Assembly: GCA_002238865.1 (NCBI GenBank)
Contig: MPNE01000029.1
Location: 1 to 50,721, forward strand
Length of the DNA stretch: 50,721 nt
Direction: 5' to 3'
From: Gemmatimonadetes bacterium bin94
Lineage (GTDB): Bacteria > Gemmatimonadota > Gemmatimonadetes > Longimicrobiales > Gaopeijiaceae
The translations under genes and the position numbers were made by a program. The notes beneath the pieces are model-generated. The model saw nothing but the letters and a program-made list of their open reading frames with translations. It made no database searches and was not told the origin of the DNA. How positions within the stretch are numbered: the first letter of the stretch is position 1; every line of letters starts with the position of its first letter. Shown here piece after piece: positions 8,064-16,284 of this stretch.

Positions 8064-11000
8064 ATGGGCAAGCCTCGTATGAACCGATGTACCACCGTTC
8101 TACTCGCATTCACATTACTCCCGCTCGTCGCTCTGGGTATCGCGCCGCTTGATGCGCAGGCCCAGGGCGGTTCGATCACGGGCCAGGTGACCGACGCCGG
8201 CACCGGCGCGCCGATCGAGCTGGCCGGGGTGCTCGTGGAGGGCACCAGGATCTCGGTGACGACCACTGCTCAGGGACGCTACCTCGTGTCGGGCGTGTCA
8301 CCCGGCACTCGCACTGTGACCGTGCAGCGCCTCGGCTACTCCGACGTTTCCCAGGAGGTCGATGTCCCCGAGGGCGGTGCCGTCACCCTGGACTTCGCGC
8401 TCACCAGTGCACCGGTGGACCTCACCGGAATCGTGGTGACCGCCACCGGCGAGCAGCAGAAGCTGAGCATTGCGAACGTGATCGGGACGATCGGCGCGGA
8501 TTCCATCGTCACCACGGCACCCATCACGAATGTGACCGATCTGCTGCAGGGCCGCGTCGCCGGCGTAATGACCTTCAGCAACGCCGGCATGACGGGCTCG
8601 GCGGCTCGCATCCGCATCCGCGGATTCAACAGCCTGTCGCAGGACAACTCGCCCCTTATGATCATCGATGGGGTTCGCGTCGAGAACACCAGCGGCGGCG
8701 GCAGCCAGATCGGCCCCGGACAGTACAGCTCCGGATGGACGGCCGGCGCGATAACGGACCTGAATCCCGAGGAAATCGAGTCGATCGATGTCGTGAAGGG
8801 CCCGTCGGCGGCGACGCTGTACGGAACCGACGCGGCCAACGGCGTGATCCTCATCCGGACCAAGCGGGGACGGCCCGGGGATACGAGGTGGACCGTCTAC
8901 ACGGAGGGCGGCATCATAGAGCAGGCGTCGGATGTGCACACCGGGTATTTCGCATGGGGAAGGGACGCCGACGGGGTATCCATCCGCTGTGAGAACCGCG
9001 TGCGCGTCGCAGGCGGCTGCACTCTGGACAGCCTGACGTCGTGGAGCGCATTCCGTGACTCCCCCGCCGCCCCGCTCGGGATGGGACACAGAGAGCAGCT
9101 GGGCATCCAGGTATCGGGCGGCGTCGAGCGGTTCCGCTATTTCCTGTCCACCGAGCTCGAGAACGAGACGGGATACCTCGAGCTTTCCGAGTCCGAGATC
9201 GCGCGCAAGCAGGCGGAGCGCGGAGGCGTCGAGATTCCGGATTGGCAGAGGCGCCCGAACTACCTCAAGCGAGTGGCCATGCGCGGGAACGTCACTGCGC
9301 GTCTCAACGAGACCGCGGACATCAATGTCTCGACCGGGGTGACCCTCCAGCAAAGCCAGATCCCGAGCAACGGCGTCTTCTGGAGAGGCTCCTGGGGGCC
9401 CGGCTACAACGACGACAACGAAGGGTGGTGGCTTGGGGATCGTCCCGGCGATCTCTTTGCCGTCCGTGCCGGATCCAACATTACCCGCTTCACGACCGGA
9501 ATCAACGGGAACTGGATTCCACGGCGATGGCTGACGTTGCGTGGCACGGTCGGCCTCGACCATTCGAGTCAGTTTTCCGACAACCTGCTGAGGCGCGGGG
9601 AGGACACCTCGGGCGCCTTCAATCCGGGGTTCCGGAACCATATCCGCTCCGAAATCGCCCTCTATACCATCGACCTGGGGACTACCACGGAATTCGACAT
9701 CACTCCCTCGATCAAGTCGAGGACTTCGACGGGTGTCCAGTACAACCGCCGCCACCAGGGGGTGGCCCAGGCAAGGGGTACCGACTTGCCGCCCGGGGCC
9801 CAGACGGTGAACGGTGCCGCCAACTACCGGGCCTCGGAGTCCAACGTTCAATCGGTGGTTGCGGGCGCCTATGTCGAACAGAATTTCGACTTTGACGGCC
9901 GTTTCTTCCTCACCGCCGCGATGCGGGCGGACGGGGCCAGCAACTTCGGGCGGGATTTCAATACCGCCTGGTACCCGAAGGGAGGGTTCTCCTGGCTGCT
10001 TTCGGAAGAAGGGTTCTTCCCACGGGGGTCGTTCATCAACAGCCTGCGGTATCGGTTCGCCTATGGAGCTTCCGGCATCCAGCCGGCGGCGACCGACGCT
10101 CTCGCGGCCGTCAACTTCGGCAGCGTCTTCGCGAATGGCCAGTCGCGAACCGGCGCAACGCTGAACGCGCTCGGAAACCCCGACCTCGGGCCCGAGCGGG
10201 TGACCGAATACGAGACCGGGCTGGACATGGAGCTCTTCGACAGCCGGGTTCAGTTGGAAGCCACCGCCTACTATCGCAAGAGTGTGGACGCTCTGGTGCG
10301 GCGGGCGATGCCGAGATCGATCGGCATTACCGGCACGGGTCAGCTGGACAACGTGGGCTCGGTTCGGAACATGGGGATCGAAGCCGACGTGCAGGCCGAT
10401 GTGTTCAGCATGGGAGGGGTCAACTTCAGCCTCAATGTCAACGGTTCCGTAAACTCCAACGAGCTGCTTGAACTCGCCGAAGGACTCCGCCCGCCGGAAG
10501 ATCGCTTCATCAAGTTCGTGGAGGGCTACCCGCTCTACGGACAGTGGGATCGTCCGGTCCTCGGCTGGAGCGACACCAACGGCGACGGCGTGCTTCAGGC
10601 CGACGAGGTGCAGGTGGGCGATTCGATCATCTTCATCGGCAACACGAACCCGACCAGGATGCTGAACTTTACGCCGATGATCTCCCTGTTCAACGGAACG
10701 CTGCACCTGAGCTCGCTGTTCGTGTACCGCGGCGGGTGGGTTCAGACGAACTTCAGCGAGCTCAACAAGTGCAACTTCGGCGCCTGCCGGGCGCGGAACG
10801 ATCCCGAAGCATCGCTTCACTCCCAGGCCCAGTACATCGCGTTCACCAAGCCCGGGCTGACCTACGCGGGATACCAGGAAGACGGGACCTTCACCAGGTG
10901 GGCGGAAGCTTCGGTGTCCTACAACATCCAACCGGGGCACCTCCAGAGGTTCGGCCTCGGAGCCAGCGGCGCCACGATATCGCTCAGCGCCAGGAACCTG

Positions 11001-11153
11001 ATGCTCTGGTCGGACTATACCGGTCCCGACCCGGAGGTGACCGCCAACCCGTCCCTCGGCGGGAACTTCGGAACCCGGTGGGATCTGGGCTACGACAACC
11101 CCACCGCGCCGCCGGCGCGCTACATCATTCTGCGCTTTGCGCTCAACTTCTAG
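8064..11153 (+). CDS. SusC/RagA-family TonB-dependent outer-membrane receptor
   Basis: A 1,029-residue TonB-dependent transporter. Residues 1-34 are a signal peptide ending in DAQAQ. Residues about 36-105 are a carboxypeptidase-regulatory-like beta domain (GSITGQVTDAGTGAPIELAG onward). The plug follows (about 145-210) with TDLLQGRVAGV, RIRIRGFNSLSQDNSPLMII and DGVRVE. The beta barrel then runs to a C-terminal aromatic strand ending RFALNF. Near the end an Asp-rich loop, DTNGDGVLQADE, occurs as in other SusC proteins. The start is fixed by AGGAGGA at 8053-8059. The partner SusD lipoprotein follows after 12 bp. The pair imports an oligomeric nutrient (glycan or peptide) through the outer membrane; the substrate is unknown. 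Confidence 0.95.
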   Translation: MGKPRMNRCTTVLLAFTLLPLVALGIAPLDAQAQGGSITGQVTDAGTGAPIELAGVLVEGTRISVTTTAQGRYLVSGVSPGTRTVTVQRLGYSDVSQEVDVPEGGAVTLDFALTSAPVDLTGIVVTATGEQQKLSIANVIGTIGADSIVTTAPITNVTDLLQGRVAGVMTFSNAGMTGSAARIRIRGFNSLSQDNSPLMIIDGVRVENTSGGGSQIGPGQYSSGWTAGAITDLNPEEIESIDVVKGPSAATLYGTDAANGVILIRTKRGRPGDTRWTVYTEGGIIEQASDVHTGYFAWGRDADGVSIRCENRVRVAGGCTLDSLTSWSAFRDSPAAPLGMGHREQLGIQVSGGVERFRYFLSTELENETGYLELSESEIARKQAERGGVEIPDWQRRPNYLKRVAMRGNVTARLNETADINVSTGVTLQQSQIPSNGVFWRGSWGPGYNDDNEGWWLGDRPGDLFAVRAGSNITRFTTGINGNWIPRRWLTLRGTVGLDHSSQFSDNLLRRGEDTSGAFNPGFRNHIRSEIALYTIDLGTTTEFDITPSIKSRTSTGVQYNRRHQGVAQARGTDLPPGAQTVNGAANYRASESNVQSVVAGAYVEQNFDFDGRFFLTAAMRADGASNFGRDFNTAWYPKGGFSWLLSEEGFFPRGSFINSLRYRFAYGASGIQPAATDALAAVNFGSVFANGQSRTGATLNALGNPDLGPERVTEYETGLDMELFDSRVQLEATAYYRKSVDALVRRAMPRSIGITGTGQLDNVGSVRNMGIEADVQADVFSMGGVNFSLNVNGSVNSNELLELAEGLRPPEDRFIKFVEGYPLYGQWDRPVLGWSDTNGDGVLQADEVQVGDSIIFIGNTNPTRMLNFTPMISLFNGTLHLSSLFVYRGGWVQTNFSELNKCNFGACRARNDPEASLHSQAQYIAFTKPGLTYAGYQEDGTFTRWAEASVSYNIQPGHLQRFGLGASGATISLSARNLMLWSDYTGPDPEVTANPSLGGNFGTRWDLGYDNPTAPPARYIILRFALNF

Positions 11154-11165
11154 GAGGAGCGACCG

Positions 11166-12443
11166 ATGAATATGAGAAAGAAGAGATCCGGCCTCCTCGG
11201 GGCCACTCTGTGCATGCTCCTGATGGGCTGCGACGCTCTCACGGATGTCTACGCACCGGATGTCGTGCAGCCGAAGGATGTCGACAATGCCGAGGGTGCG
11301 GCGGCTTTCGGATCGGCCGCGATCGACAACCTGTACGGGCAGTTCTCCGGGCTCACCTATACCACCGGCCGATTCTCGGACGAGCTGTACCTCGCCAGCG
11401 CCTACAACGCCTTTGCCGCCGTCGACTACCGGGAACAGGCTCTGACCTACACCGAGTGGGGACCGGTCAACCTGGGCCGGGGACGAACCTTCGCAAAGTT
11501 GGGCATCGACCTGTACCTCGAGCACGCGCCGGAAGAGCGCGCCGCGATCGGACAGCTCTACACCGTCCGCGGCCTCGCGGCATTGTTCCTGGGAGAGGTG
11601 AACTGTAACGGAACCCCCCTCAGCGAGGTGGAAGACCTGAAGGCGCAGTTCGGCGGGCCGATCACCAGCGACAGCATGACCGCGCGGGCCGTGGCGGAAC
11701 TCGACCAGGCGCTGGAGTATGCGTCCGGGGACGCGCGCATCCTGAATCTCGCCAAGGTCGCTCGCGGCCGGGCGTTGACCAATCGGGGTCTTTTTAGTGA
11801 TGCTGCTGCCGCGGTAGCGGGCGTGCCTACCGACTACGTCTACGAAGCCGAGTTGAACTCGTCGGGGAATGGCTTGCGGAACGTGATTTACAATGCCAAC
11901 AACGGTCTCAATGCAACCGTTGCGAATCGTGAGGGGACCAACGGTCTCGACTTTGTCAGCGCCAACGACCCCCGCGTTCCGACTGAATTGGTCGGTACGG
12001 GGACGGATGGTGTGACCGAAGTCCACCAGTTCATGAAATACACCGGTCAGTATGACCCGATCGTAATGGCATCCGGGATCGAGGCACGGCTGATCGAGGC
12101 CGAAGCGGCCCTGCAAGCTGGCGGGGGCAACTGGCTCTCGATCCTGAACGACCTGAGGGCGACGGCCATCGATCCGCCCATGGAGCCCCTGATGGATCCG
12201 GGATCGCCCGACGCCCGAGTGGATCTCGTGTTCCGCGAGCGCGCGTTCTGGCTTTTCGGGACGGGTCACCGCATGGGCGACCTGCGGAGGCTCCTGCGCC
12301 AGTACGGGCGGTCACAGAACGACACCTATCCAGTGGGCCACTACAAGGGGCCGCAGAACTACGGGACCGACGTGGTGTTCATCCTGACGCTCTCGGAGCA
12401 GTCGAACCCCGAGGGATTCACCTGCCTGGACAGGAACCCGTAG
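11166..12443 (+). CDS. SusD/RagB-family outer-membrane lipoprotein
   Basis: A 425-residue lipoprotein with signal peptide and lipobox LLMGC (Cys21). The mature N-terminus DALTDVYAPDVVQPKDVDNA and the TPR-like helices that follow, together with a C-terminal FRERAFWLFGTGHRMGDLRR segment, are typical of SusD-like surface substrate-binding proteins, though it is on the short side for the family. It sits 12 bp downstream of SusC with AGGAGG overlapping the SusC stop, so both are one operon. Function: lid and ligand capture for the SusC channel. Confidence 0.9.
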   Translation: MNMRKKRSGLLGATLCMLLMGCDALTDVYAPDVVQPKDVDNAEGAAAFGSAAIDNLYGQFSGLTYTTGRFSDELYLASAYNAFAAVDYREQALTYTEWGPVNLGRGRTFAKLGIDLYLEHAPEERAAIGQLYTVRGLAALFLGEVNCNGTPLSEVEDLKAQFGGPITSDSMTARAVAELDQALEYASGDARILNLAKVARGRALTNRGLFSDAAAAVAGVPTDYVYEAELNSSGNGLRNVIYNANNGLNATVANREGTNGLDFVSANDPRVPTELVGTGTDGVTEVHQFMKYTGQYDPIVMASGIEARLIEAEAALQAGGGNWLSILNDLRATAIDPPMEPLMDPGSPDARVDLVFRERAFWLFGTGHRMGDLRRLLRQYGRSQNDTYPVGHYKGPQNYGTDVVFILTLSEQSNPEGFTCLDRNP

Positions 12444-12490
12444 GAGGGCTTCGAGGAGCACCATTTGACTCGGGGGCAGCGCCCCGGCCC

Positions 12491-12512
12491 GCCAGGTGCA
12501 CGAGCCTGGCGC
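12491..12512 (+). terminator. Possible terminator or attenuator hairpin after SusD
   Basis: CGCCAGG (12491-12497) and CCTGGCG (12506-12512) form a 7-bp GC stem with an 8-nt loop, 48 bp past the SusD stop. No T-tract follows, so intrinsic termination is uncertain. Confidence 0.35.
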
Positions 12513-12533
12513 GGTCGGGGTGCGCTGGTTATG

Positions 12534-12566
12534 TTCATATGAAATACTCATGGAGTTCATATGAAC
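12534..12566. promoter_or_regulatory. Paired palindromic operators of the DUF2384/RES toxin-antitoxin operon
   Basis: TTCATATGAA at 12534-12543 recurs as the perfect 12-bp palindrome GTTCATATGAAC at 12555-12566. The centres are about 22 bp apart, roughly two helical turns, so two dimers could bind on one DNA face. The second copy includes the antitoxin start codon (12561) and lies 3' of the GGAG ribosome binding site (12552-12555). Type II antitoxins of this family commonly autorepress; the arrangement here supports that by position, not by proof. Confidence 0.6.
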
Positions 12567-12995
12567 GATTCCGATCTTCCGGCACAGCTGGTTCGTGAAG
12601 CACGTCCGGTGTATGGTGAGCCGGACCAACTTGAACGGCTGCGCCAGGCTGCGGAGACTGGCCTTCCGGTCGACGCCGTCAAGGTGCTCCAGGCGGAGTT
12701 GAAGCGATTCGGAGTGCAGCGGCCATCCGACTTCGTGAACGGAATCATCTCGCGGGCAACCCGGCAACGACGAAACCGGTTGAACAGAGAAGAGAGCGAA
12801 GTGGTGCTGCGGGTGGCGGCGGTGATGGCACTGGCTGTCTACGTCTGGGGAGAAGAGGAGGGGGCGGCGACGTTTTTGGTCCACCCGCACCGGATGCTCG
12901 GAGGCGCCATACCCATCGAGATGGCCCTGTCGGAGGTCGGTGCGAGGCACGTGGAAGACATCCTGTGGGGCCTTCACTACGGCCTTCCCGCATAA
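12561..12995 (+). CDS. DUF2384 (MbcA/ParS/Xre-like) antitoxin
   Basis: A 144-residue antitoxin. It has GLPVDAVKVLQAEL, then IISRATRQRRNRLNREESE (the conserved 'R-x-L-x-R-R ... L ... E-S' stretch), and the C-terminal toxin-binding block AATFLVHPHRMLGGAIPIEM followed by ALSEVGARHVEDILWGLHYG, typical of DUF2384 antitoxins paired with RES toxins. It neutralises the RES toxin encoded 24 bp downstream and probably binds the palindromes that flank and overlap its own start. GGAG at 12552-12555 supports ATG 12561. Confidence 0.85.
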   Translation: MNDSDLPAQLVREARPVYGEPDQLERLRQAAETGLPVDAVKVLQAELKRFGVQRPSDFVNGIISRATRQRRNRLNREESEVVLRVAAVMALAVYVWGEEEGAATFLVHPHRMLGGAIPIEMALSEVGARHVEDILWGLHYGLPA

Positions 12996-13019
12996 CAGGC
13001 CGCGACGAAGACACCTTCC

Positions 13020-13463
13020 GTGGACGTCTACCGAATTCACGACCATCGCTTCGATGCCCTCAGCGGGTTCGGGGCCGGAGTAAGAGGCGGGCGATGGAAC
13101 CCCCGCGGCGTACCCGTCGTCTACACCTCGCCCGCGTACGAAGGCACGTTGCTCGAAGCACTCGCACATGCGGAAGCGAGCCACATCCCGAAGGGACATG
13201 TGGCATCCCGCATCGTGCTACCGAATGGTTGCACCGTGCGGGTCCTTGACGAGGCCGACTACCCGGATTGGTCCGACCGGAAGGCTTCCAGGGACATCGG
13301 GCGCAACTGGGTCGAATCGCAGCGTTCCCTGGCCCTTCAAGTGCCCTCCCATGTCGCGCAGCCCTGGGGCCGAAATCTACTCCTGAACCCGCGTCACGCG
13401 GATTTCGGCCGGGTCCGTGTTGCGGAAGTCGTGGATGTCGGCTGGGATCCCCGGCTGTTCTGA
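13020..13463 (+). CDS. RES-domain toxin (NAD-degrading toxin family)
   Basis: A 147-residue RES-domain protein. Signature segments are VYRIHDHRF, the glycine/arginine strand GVRGGRWNPRGVPVVYTS, YEGTLLEALAHAE, and the C-terminal NPRHADFGRVRVAEV. Characterised members (MbcT, ParT, Res) hydrolyse, phosphorolyse or transfer ADP-ribose from NAD+. The conserved Arg of the first strand, the GGRWN arginine and the Glu of the LLEAL helix are present, so it is probably active. Start is GTG 13020; it follows the antitoxin by 24 bp in the usual antitoxin-toxin order. Confidence 0.85.
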   Translation: MDVYRIHDHRFDALSGFGAGVRGGRWNPRGVPVVYTSPAYEGTLLEALAHAEASHIPKGHVASRIVLPNGCTVRVLDEADYPDWSDRKASRDIGRNWVESQRSLALQVPSHVAQPWGRNLLLNPRHADFGRVRVAEVVDVGWDPRLF

Positions 13464-13534
13464 AGTGATCGGCTGACTGTTCTCGGCGGGGACTCCGGGC
13501 GAAAGGGGGGGTGCGCCGCATCACCGCCCTGCGG

Positions 13535-13540
13535 TATAGT
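13535..13540 (+). promoter_or_regulatory. Possible -10 element upstream of the aldo/keto reductase
   Basis: TATAGT is the only good -10-like hexamer in the 121-bp gap before the aldo/keto reductase start at 13585. No clear -35 hexamer lies at standard spacing, so this is tentative. Confidence 0.3.
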
Positions 13541-13584
13541 CCACGCGCATCAGGTTCACCCCCAAACCCCGGAGCCCGCCCCCC

Positions 13585-14601
13585 TTGCAATACTCCCTCC
13601 TCGGAAACAGCGGCCTCGTCGTCTCCCGCATCGCGCTCGGTTGCATGAGCTTCGGCAGCCGCAAGTGGCGCCCATGGATGCTCGAAGAGGACGAGGCCAT
13701 GCCTTTCTTCCGCCGCGCCGTTGAACTCGGCATCAACTTCTTCGACACCGCCGACGTCTATTCGCTCGGCGTGAGCGAGGAGATCACCGGCAAGGCGGTC
13801 CGTGAGTTCGCCGTCCGGGACGAGGCGGTGGTGGCGACCAAGTGCCGCATGCGGATGGGCACGGGGCCGAATCGCGGCGGACTCTCGGCGAAGCACATCA
13901 TCCAGTCGTGCGAGGCCTCGCTGCGGCGTCTCGGGGTGGACCGGATCGACCTCTACCAGATCCACCGGGCCGACCCGAACACGCCCGTCGAGGAGACCCT
14001 GGCCGCGCTCGACCGCCTCGTCCAGGACGGCAAGGTTCTCTACCTGGGAGCCAGCTCGATGTTCGCCTGGGAGCTGATGAAGATGCTCTCGATCTCGGAA
14101 CGGAACGGATGGGCGCGGTTCGTGTCCATGCAGAACCACTACAACCTCGTGTACCGGGAAGAGGAGCGTGAAATGATGCCATTGTGTGTGGATCAAGGGT
14201 TGGGTGTCATTCCCTGGTCGCCCCTGGCGCGTGGCCTGCTCACGGGTAAGCGCGCCCGGGGGACGCACGAGGCCTCGGCGCGGGACGAACACGACGCCCC
14301 TCTGGCCGACGAGCTCTACGACCACGAGTCGGACTGGGACGTGGTCGACGCGACCCTGCGTGTCGCGGAGCGGCGGGGCGTCGAACCGGTGCAGGTCGCG
14401 CTCGCGTGGCTGCTGTCGCGGCCGGCGGTCGCGGCGCCGGTCGTCGGCTTCACCAGGGTCGAGCAGATGGACGCGGCCGCCGCCTCGGTCGACCTGGTCC
14501 TCACCGAAGAGGAATGCGCCGAACTCGAGGCGCCCTATCGACCCCACGAGGTGCGCGGCTGGCTCGGCGGCCCACTCCGTCTGCCGGGGATCAGCTCGTG
14601 A
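13585..14601 (+). CDS. Aldo/keto reductase
   Basis: A 338-residue (beta/alpha)8 NAD(P)H oxidoreductase that reduces aldehydes or ketones. The catalytic tetrad is intact: Asp54 (FFDTAD), Tyr59 (ADVY), Lys86 (VATK) and His127 (LYQIHRAD). The cofactor segment includes IPWSPLARGLLTGK and GFTRVEQMD. Start is TTG 13585, with GGAG 10 bases upstream; the N-terminal MQYSLLGNSGLVVSRIALGC matches the family start. Its stop overlaps the following dehydratase by GTGA (14598-14601), so the two are translationally coupled. Confidence 0.92.
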   Translation: MQYSLLGNSGLVVSRIALGCMSFGSRKWRPWMLEEDEAMPFFRRAVELGINFFDTADVYSLGVSEEITGKAVREFAVRDEAVVATKCRMRMGTGPNRGGLSAKHIIQSCEASLRRLGVDRIDLYQIHRADPNTPVEETLAALDRLVQDGKVLYLGASSMFAWELMKMLSISERNGWARFVSMQNHYNLVYREEEREMMPLCVDQGLGVIPWSPLARGLLTGKRARGTHEASARDEHDAPLADELYDHESDWDVVDATLRVAERRGVEPVQVALAWLLSRPAVAAPVVGFTRVEQMDAAAASVDLVLTEEECAELEAPYRPHEVRGWLGGPLRLPGISS

Positions 14602-15590
14602 GCGCCGGCACGCGCCCCGGCATACCGGGCCTGACCCTTACCCGGGCGGACTTCGAAGCGGCCTACAAGAACGTCGGGCCCCATGTCTACAAGACCCCAC
14701 TGCTCACCAGCCGGTCGCTGAGCGAGGCGTGCGGCCTCGATGTGCGGCTCAAGGCCGAACTCTTCCAGCGCGGCGGCTCGTACAAGGTGCGCGGGCCGCT
14801 CAACAAGATCGCCAGGCTGACCGACGAGGAACGGGCTCGGGGCGTGATCTGCTCGTCGGCGGGCAACCACGCGCAGGGCGTGGCGATCGCGGCGCGGCAC
14901 TACGGGGTGAAAGCCGTGGTGTGCATGGCGGAAAACGCAACGCCTGCCAAGGTCGCGGCCACCAGGGGTTACGGCGCGAGCGTCGTCCTGCAGGGCGGCA
15001 TCTGGGACGAGGCCAACGAGAAGGCGCTGGAACTCGTCGAAACGGAGGGCTACACCTACATCCACCCGTTCGACGATCCCGACCTGATCGCGGGACAGGG
15101 GACGCTGGGGCTCGAGATCATGGAGCAGTTCCCCGAGGTGGAGCTGGTGGTGGTGCCGATCGGCGGCGGCGGGCTGATCTCCGGGATCTCCATGGCGGTG
15201 AAATCGTTCAACCCGGGGGTGCGCGTGATCGGCGTCGAGTCCTCCGGGGCGCCGGCCATGAAGCGCAGCGTGGCACACGGGTCGCGCGTGACGCTGGACA
15301 CCGTCGACTGCGTCATCGACGGGCTCGTCGTGAAACGGGTGGGCGGGAACACCTGTTCCGTTGTCTCGCGCTTCGTGGACGAGATCGTGACCCTCCCCGA
15401 CGAGCAGATCTTCGAGGCCGTGCTATGGCTGATGACGCGGGCCAAGCTGGTGACCGAGGGCGCGGCCGCGTCGCCGGTCGGTGCGCTTCTGCAGGGGCTG
15501 GTGGACGCGCCCGCGGGGACGAAGACGGTGTGTGTGCTCAGTGGTGGGAATCTCGATGTGAAGAAGCTGCGGGGAATGTCCTGGAATTGA
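14598..15590 (+). CDS. Threonine/serine dehydratase (PLP fold type II, no ACT domain)
   Basis: A 330-residue PLP enzyme that deaminates threonine to 2-oxobutyrate or serine to pyruvate. PLP lysine is Lys63 in GGSYKVRG; SSAGNHAQGVA binds the carboxylate, GGGGLISG holds the phosphate, and a C-terminal LSGGN segment stacks on the ring. It ends about where the catalytic domain does, lacking the regulatory ACT domains of biosynthetic IlvA, so it resembles the catabolic TdcB type. Closely related family members include hydroxyaspartate dehydratases and serine racemases, so exact substrate is uncertain. GTG 14598 overlaps the stop of the upstream reductase. Confidence 0.88.
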   Translation: MSAGTRPGIPGLTLTRADFEAAYKNVGPHVYKTPLLTSRSLSEACGLDVRLKAELFQRGGSYKVRGPLNKIARLTDEERARGVICSSAGNHAQGVAIAARHYGVKAVVCMAENATPAKVAATRGYGASVVLQGGIWDEANEKALELVETEGYTYIHPFDDPDLIAGQGTLGLEIMEQFPEVELVVVPIGGGGLISGISMAVKSFNPGVRVIGVESSGAPAMKRSVAHGSRVTLDTVDCVIDGLVVKRVGGNTCSVVSRFVDEIVTLPDEQIFEAVLWLMTRAKLVTEGAAASPVGALLQGLVDAPAGTKTVCVLSGGNLDVKKLRGMSWN

Positions 15591-15604
15591 GATGCGTTGG
15601 GGCG

Positions 15605-15614
15605 TGACTAGTCA
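15605..15614. promoter_or_regulatory. 10-bp palindrome TGACTAGTCA upstream of the abiE promoter
   Basis: A perfect 10-bp palindrome 9 bp ahead of the -35 hexamer of the AbiE promoter. It could be a second regulator site or chance. Confidence 0.3.
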
Positions 15615-15622
15615 TGCGGGGC

Positions 15623-15664
15623 TTGAGAATTTAGTGTCAGATACGATATACTGTTTCTGACACT
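15623..15664 (+). promoter_or_regulatory. AbiE promoter with overlapping inverted-repeat operator
   Basis: A sigma70-like promoter is visible: -35 TTGAGA (15623-15628), 18-bp spacer, -10 TATACT (15647-15652). A perfect 9-bp inverted repeat, AGTGTCAGA (15633-15641) and TCTGACACT (15656-15664), brackets the -10. Known AbiEi antitoxins repress their operon by binding inverted repeats over the promoter, so this is the expected operator position. GAGGAG (15675-15680) then precedes the TTG start at 15688. Confidence 0.75.
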
Positions 15665-15687
15665 CAAGACTAACGAGGAGAAGACCG

Positions 15688-16284
15688 TTGTCCAGTTTGC
15701 CGCGCCAAATCATGGCGTACGCCGAAACATTGCCTGAAGGCGCACCGATCTGCCCGAGCGCTCTGCTTCACATGGGGAATCGTGCGGCGATCGACCAGGC
15801 ATTGTCGCGTCTAGCCCGCCGGGAGCAACTCCTGCGAGTATGCCGAGGCGTCTATGTACGCCCGATCGAAACCGAGTTCGGTGTCCGCGCACCGTCCGTT
15901 GACAAGGTTATCGCGGCGCTGTCAGCCCTTTGGGGTGAGACAATCGTTCCCTCAGGGGGAGCTGCGGCCAATGTGCTTCGACTTACCACACAGGTACCAA
16001 TACAGTCGGTCTACCTGACATCGGGACCGACGCGCACCCTAACGCTGTTCGCTCAAGTCATCCGGCTTCGGCACGCTCCGCGATGGCAGTTGGTTGCGCC
16101 CGGAAGGCCAGCCGGTCTCGCTGTGCGAGCGATGGCGTTTTTGGGCCCGAACGAAGTCGAGGACGGCCTGGGCGCGATCAGGCAGTCGCTCACACAACGA
16201 GACCTTGACGAACTCGCCGCGACCCGGGCAATACTGCCGTCGTGGCTGGCCGAGCCGATAAGCGGGCTGGTTTCCTGTGGATAG
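15688..16284 (+). CDS. AbiEi-like type IV antitoxin / transcriptional autorepressor (DUF6088-like)
   Basis: A 198-residue protein. The N-terminal 75 residues form a winged-helix domain (GNRAAIDQALSRLARREQLL, then RVCRGVYVRP), the usual AbiEi DNA-binding head. The remainder (VPSGGAAANVLRLTTQVP, YLTSGPTRTLTLFAQVIRLR) is the antitoxin domain. It overlaps the AbiEii gene by 8 bp. Its TTG start is supported by GAGGAG eight bases upstream. The inverted-repeat operator immediately upstream fits its expected negative autoregulation. Confidence 0.82.
   Translation: MSSLPRQIMAYAETLPEGAPICPSALLHMGNRAAIDQALSRLARREQLLRVCRGVYVRPIETEFGVRAPSVDKVIAALSALWGETIVPSGGAAANVLRLTTQVPIQSVYLTSGPTRTLTLFAQVIRLRHAPRWQLVAPGRPAGLAVRAMAFLGPNEVEDGLGAIRQSLTQRDLDELAATRAILPSWLAEPISGLVSCG

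Noticed and set aside
8298-12269. A very long open frame on the minus strand opposite the SusC/SusD genes.
   Set aside because: It is a mirror of GC-rich codon use in the plus-strand genes, shows no domain, and spans the SusC-SusD junction without a credible ribosome binding site.
12491-12512. Strong intrinsic terminator after the SusD gene.
   Set aside because: The 7-bp stem is real but lacks a T-tract, so it was kept only as a low-confidence feature.
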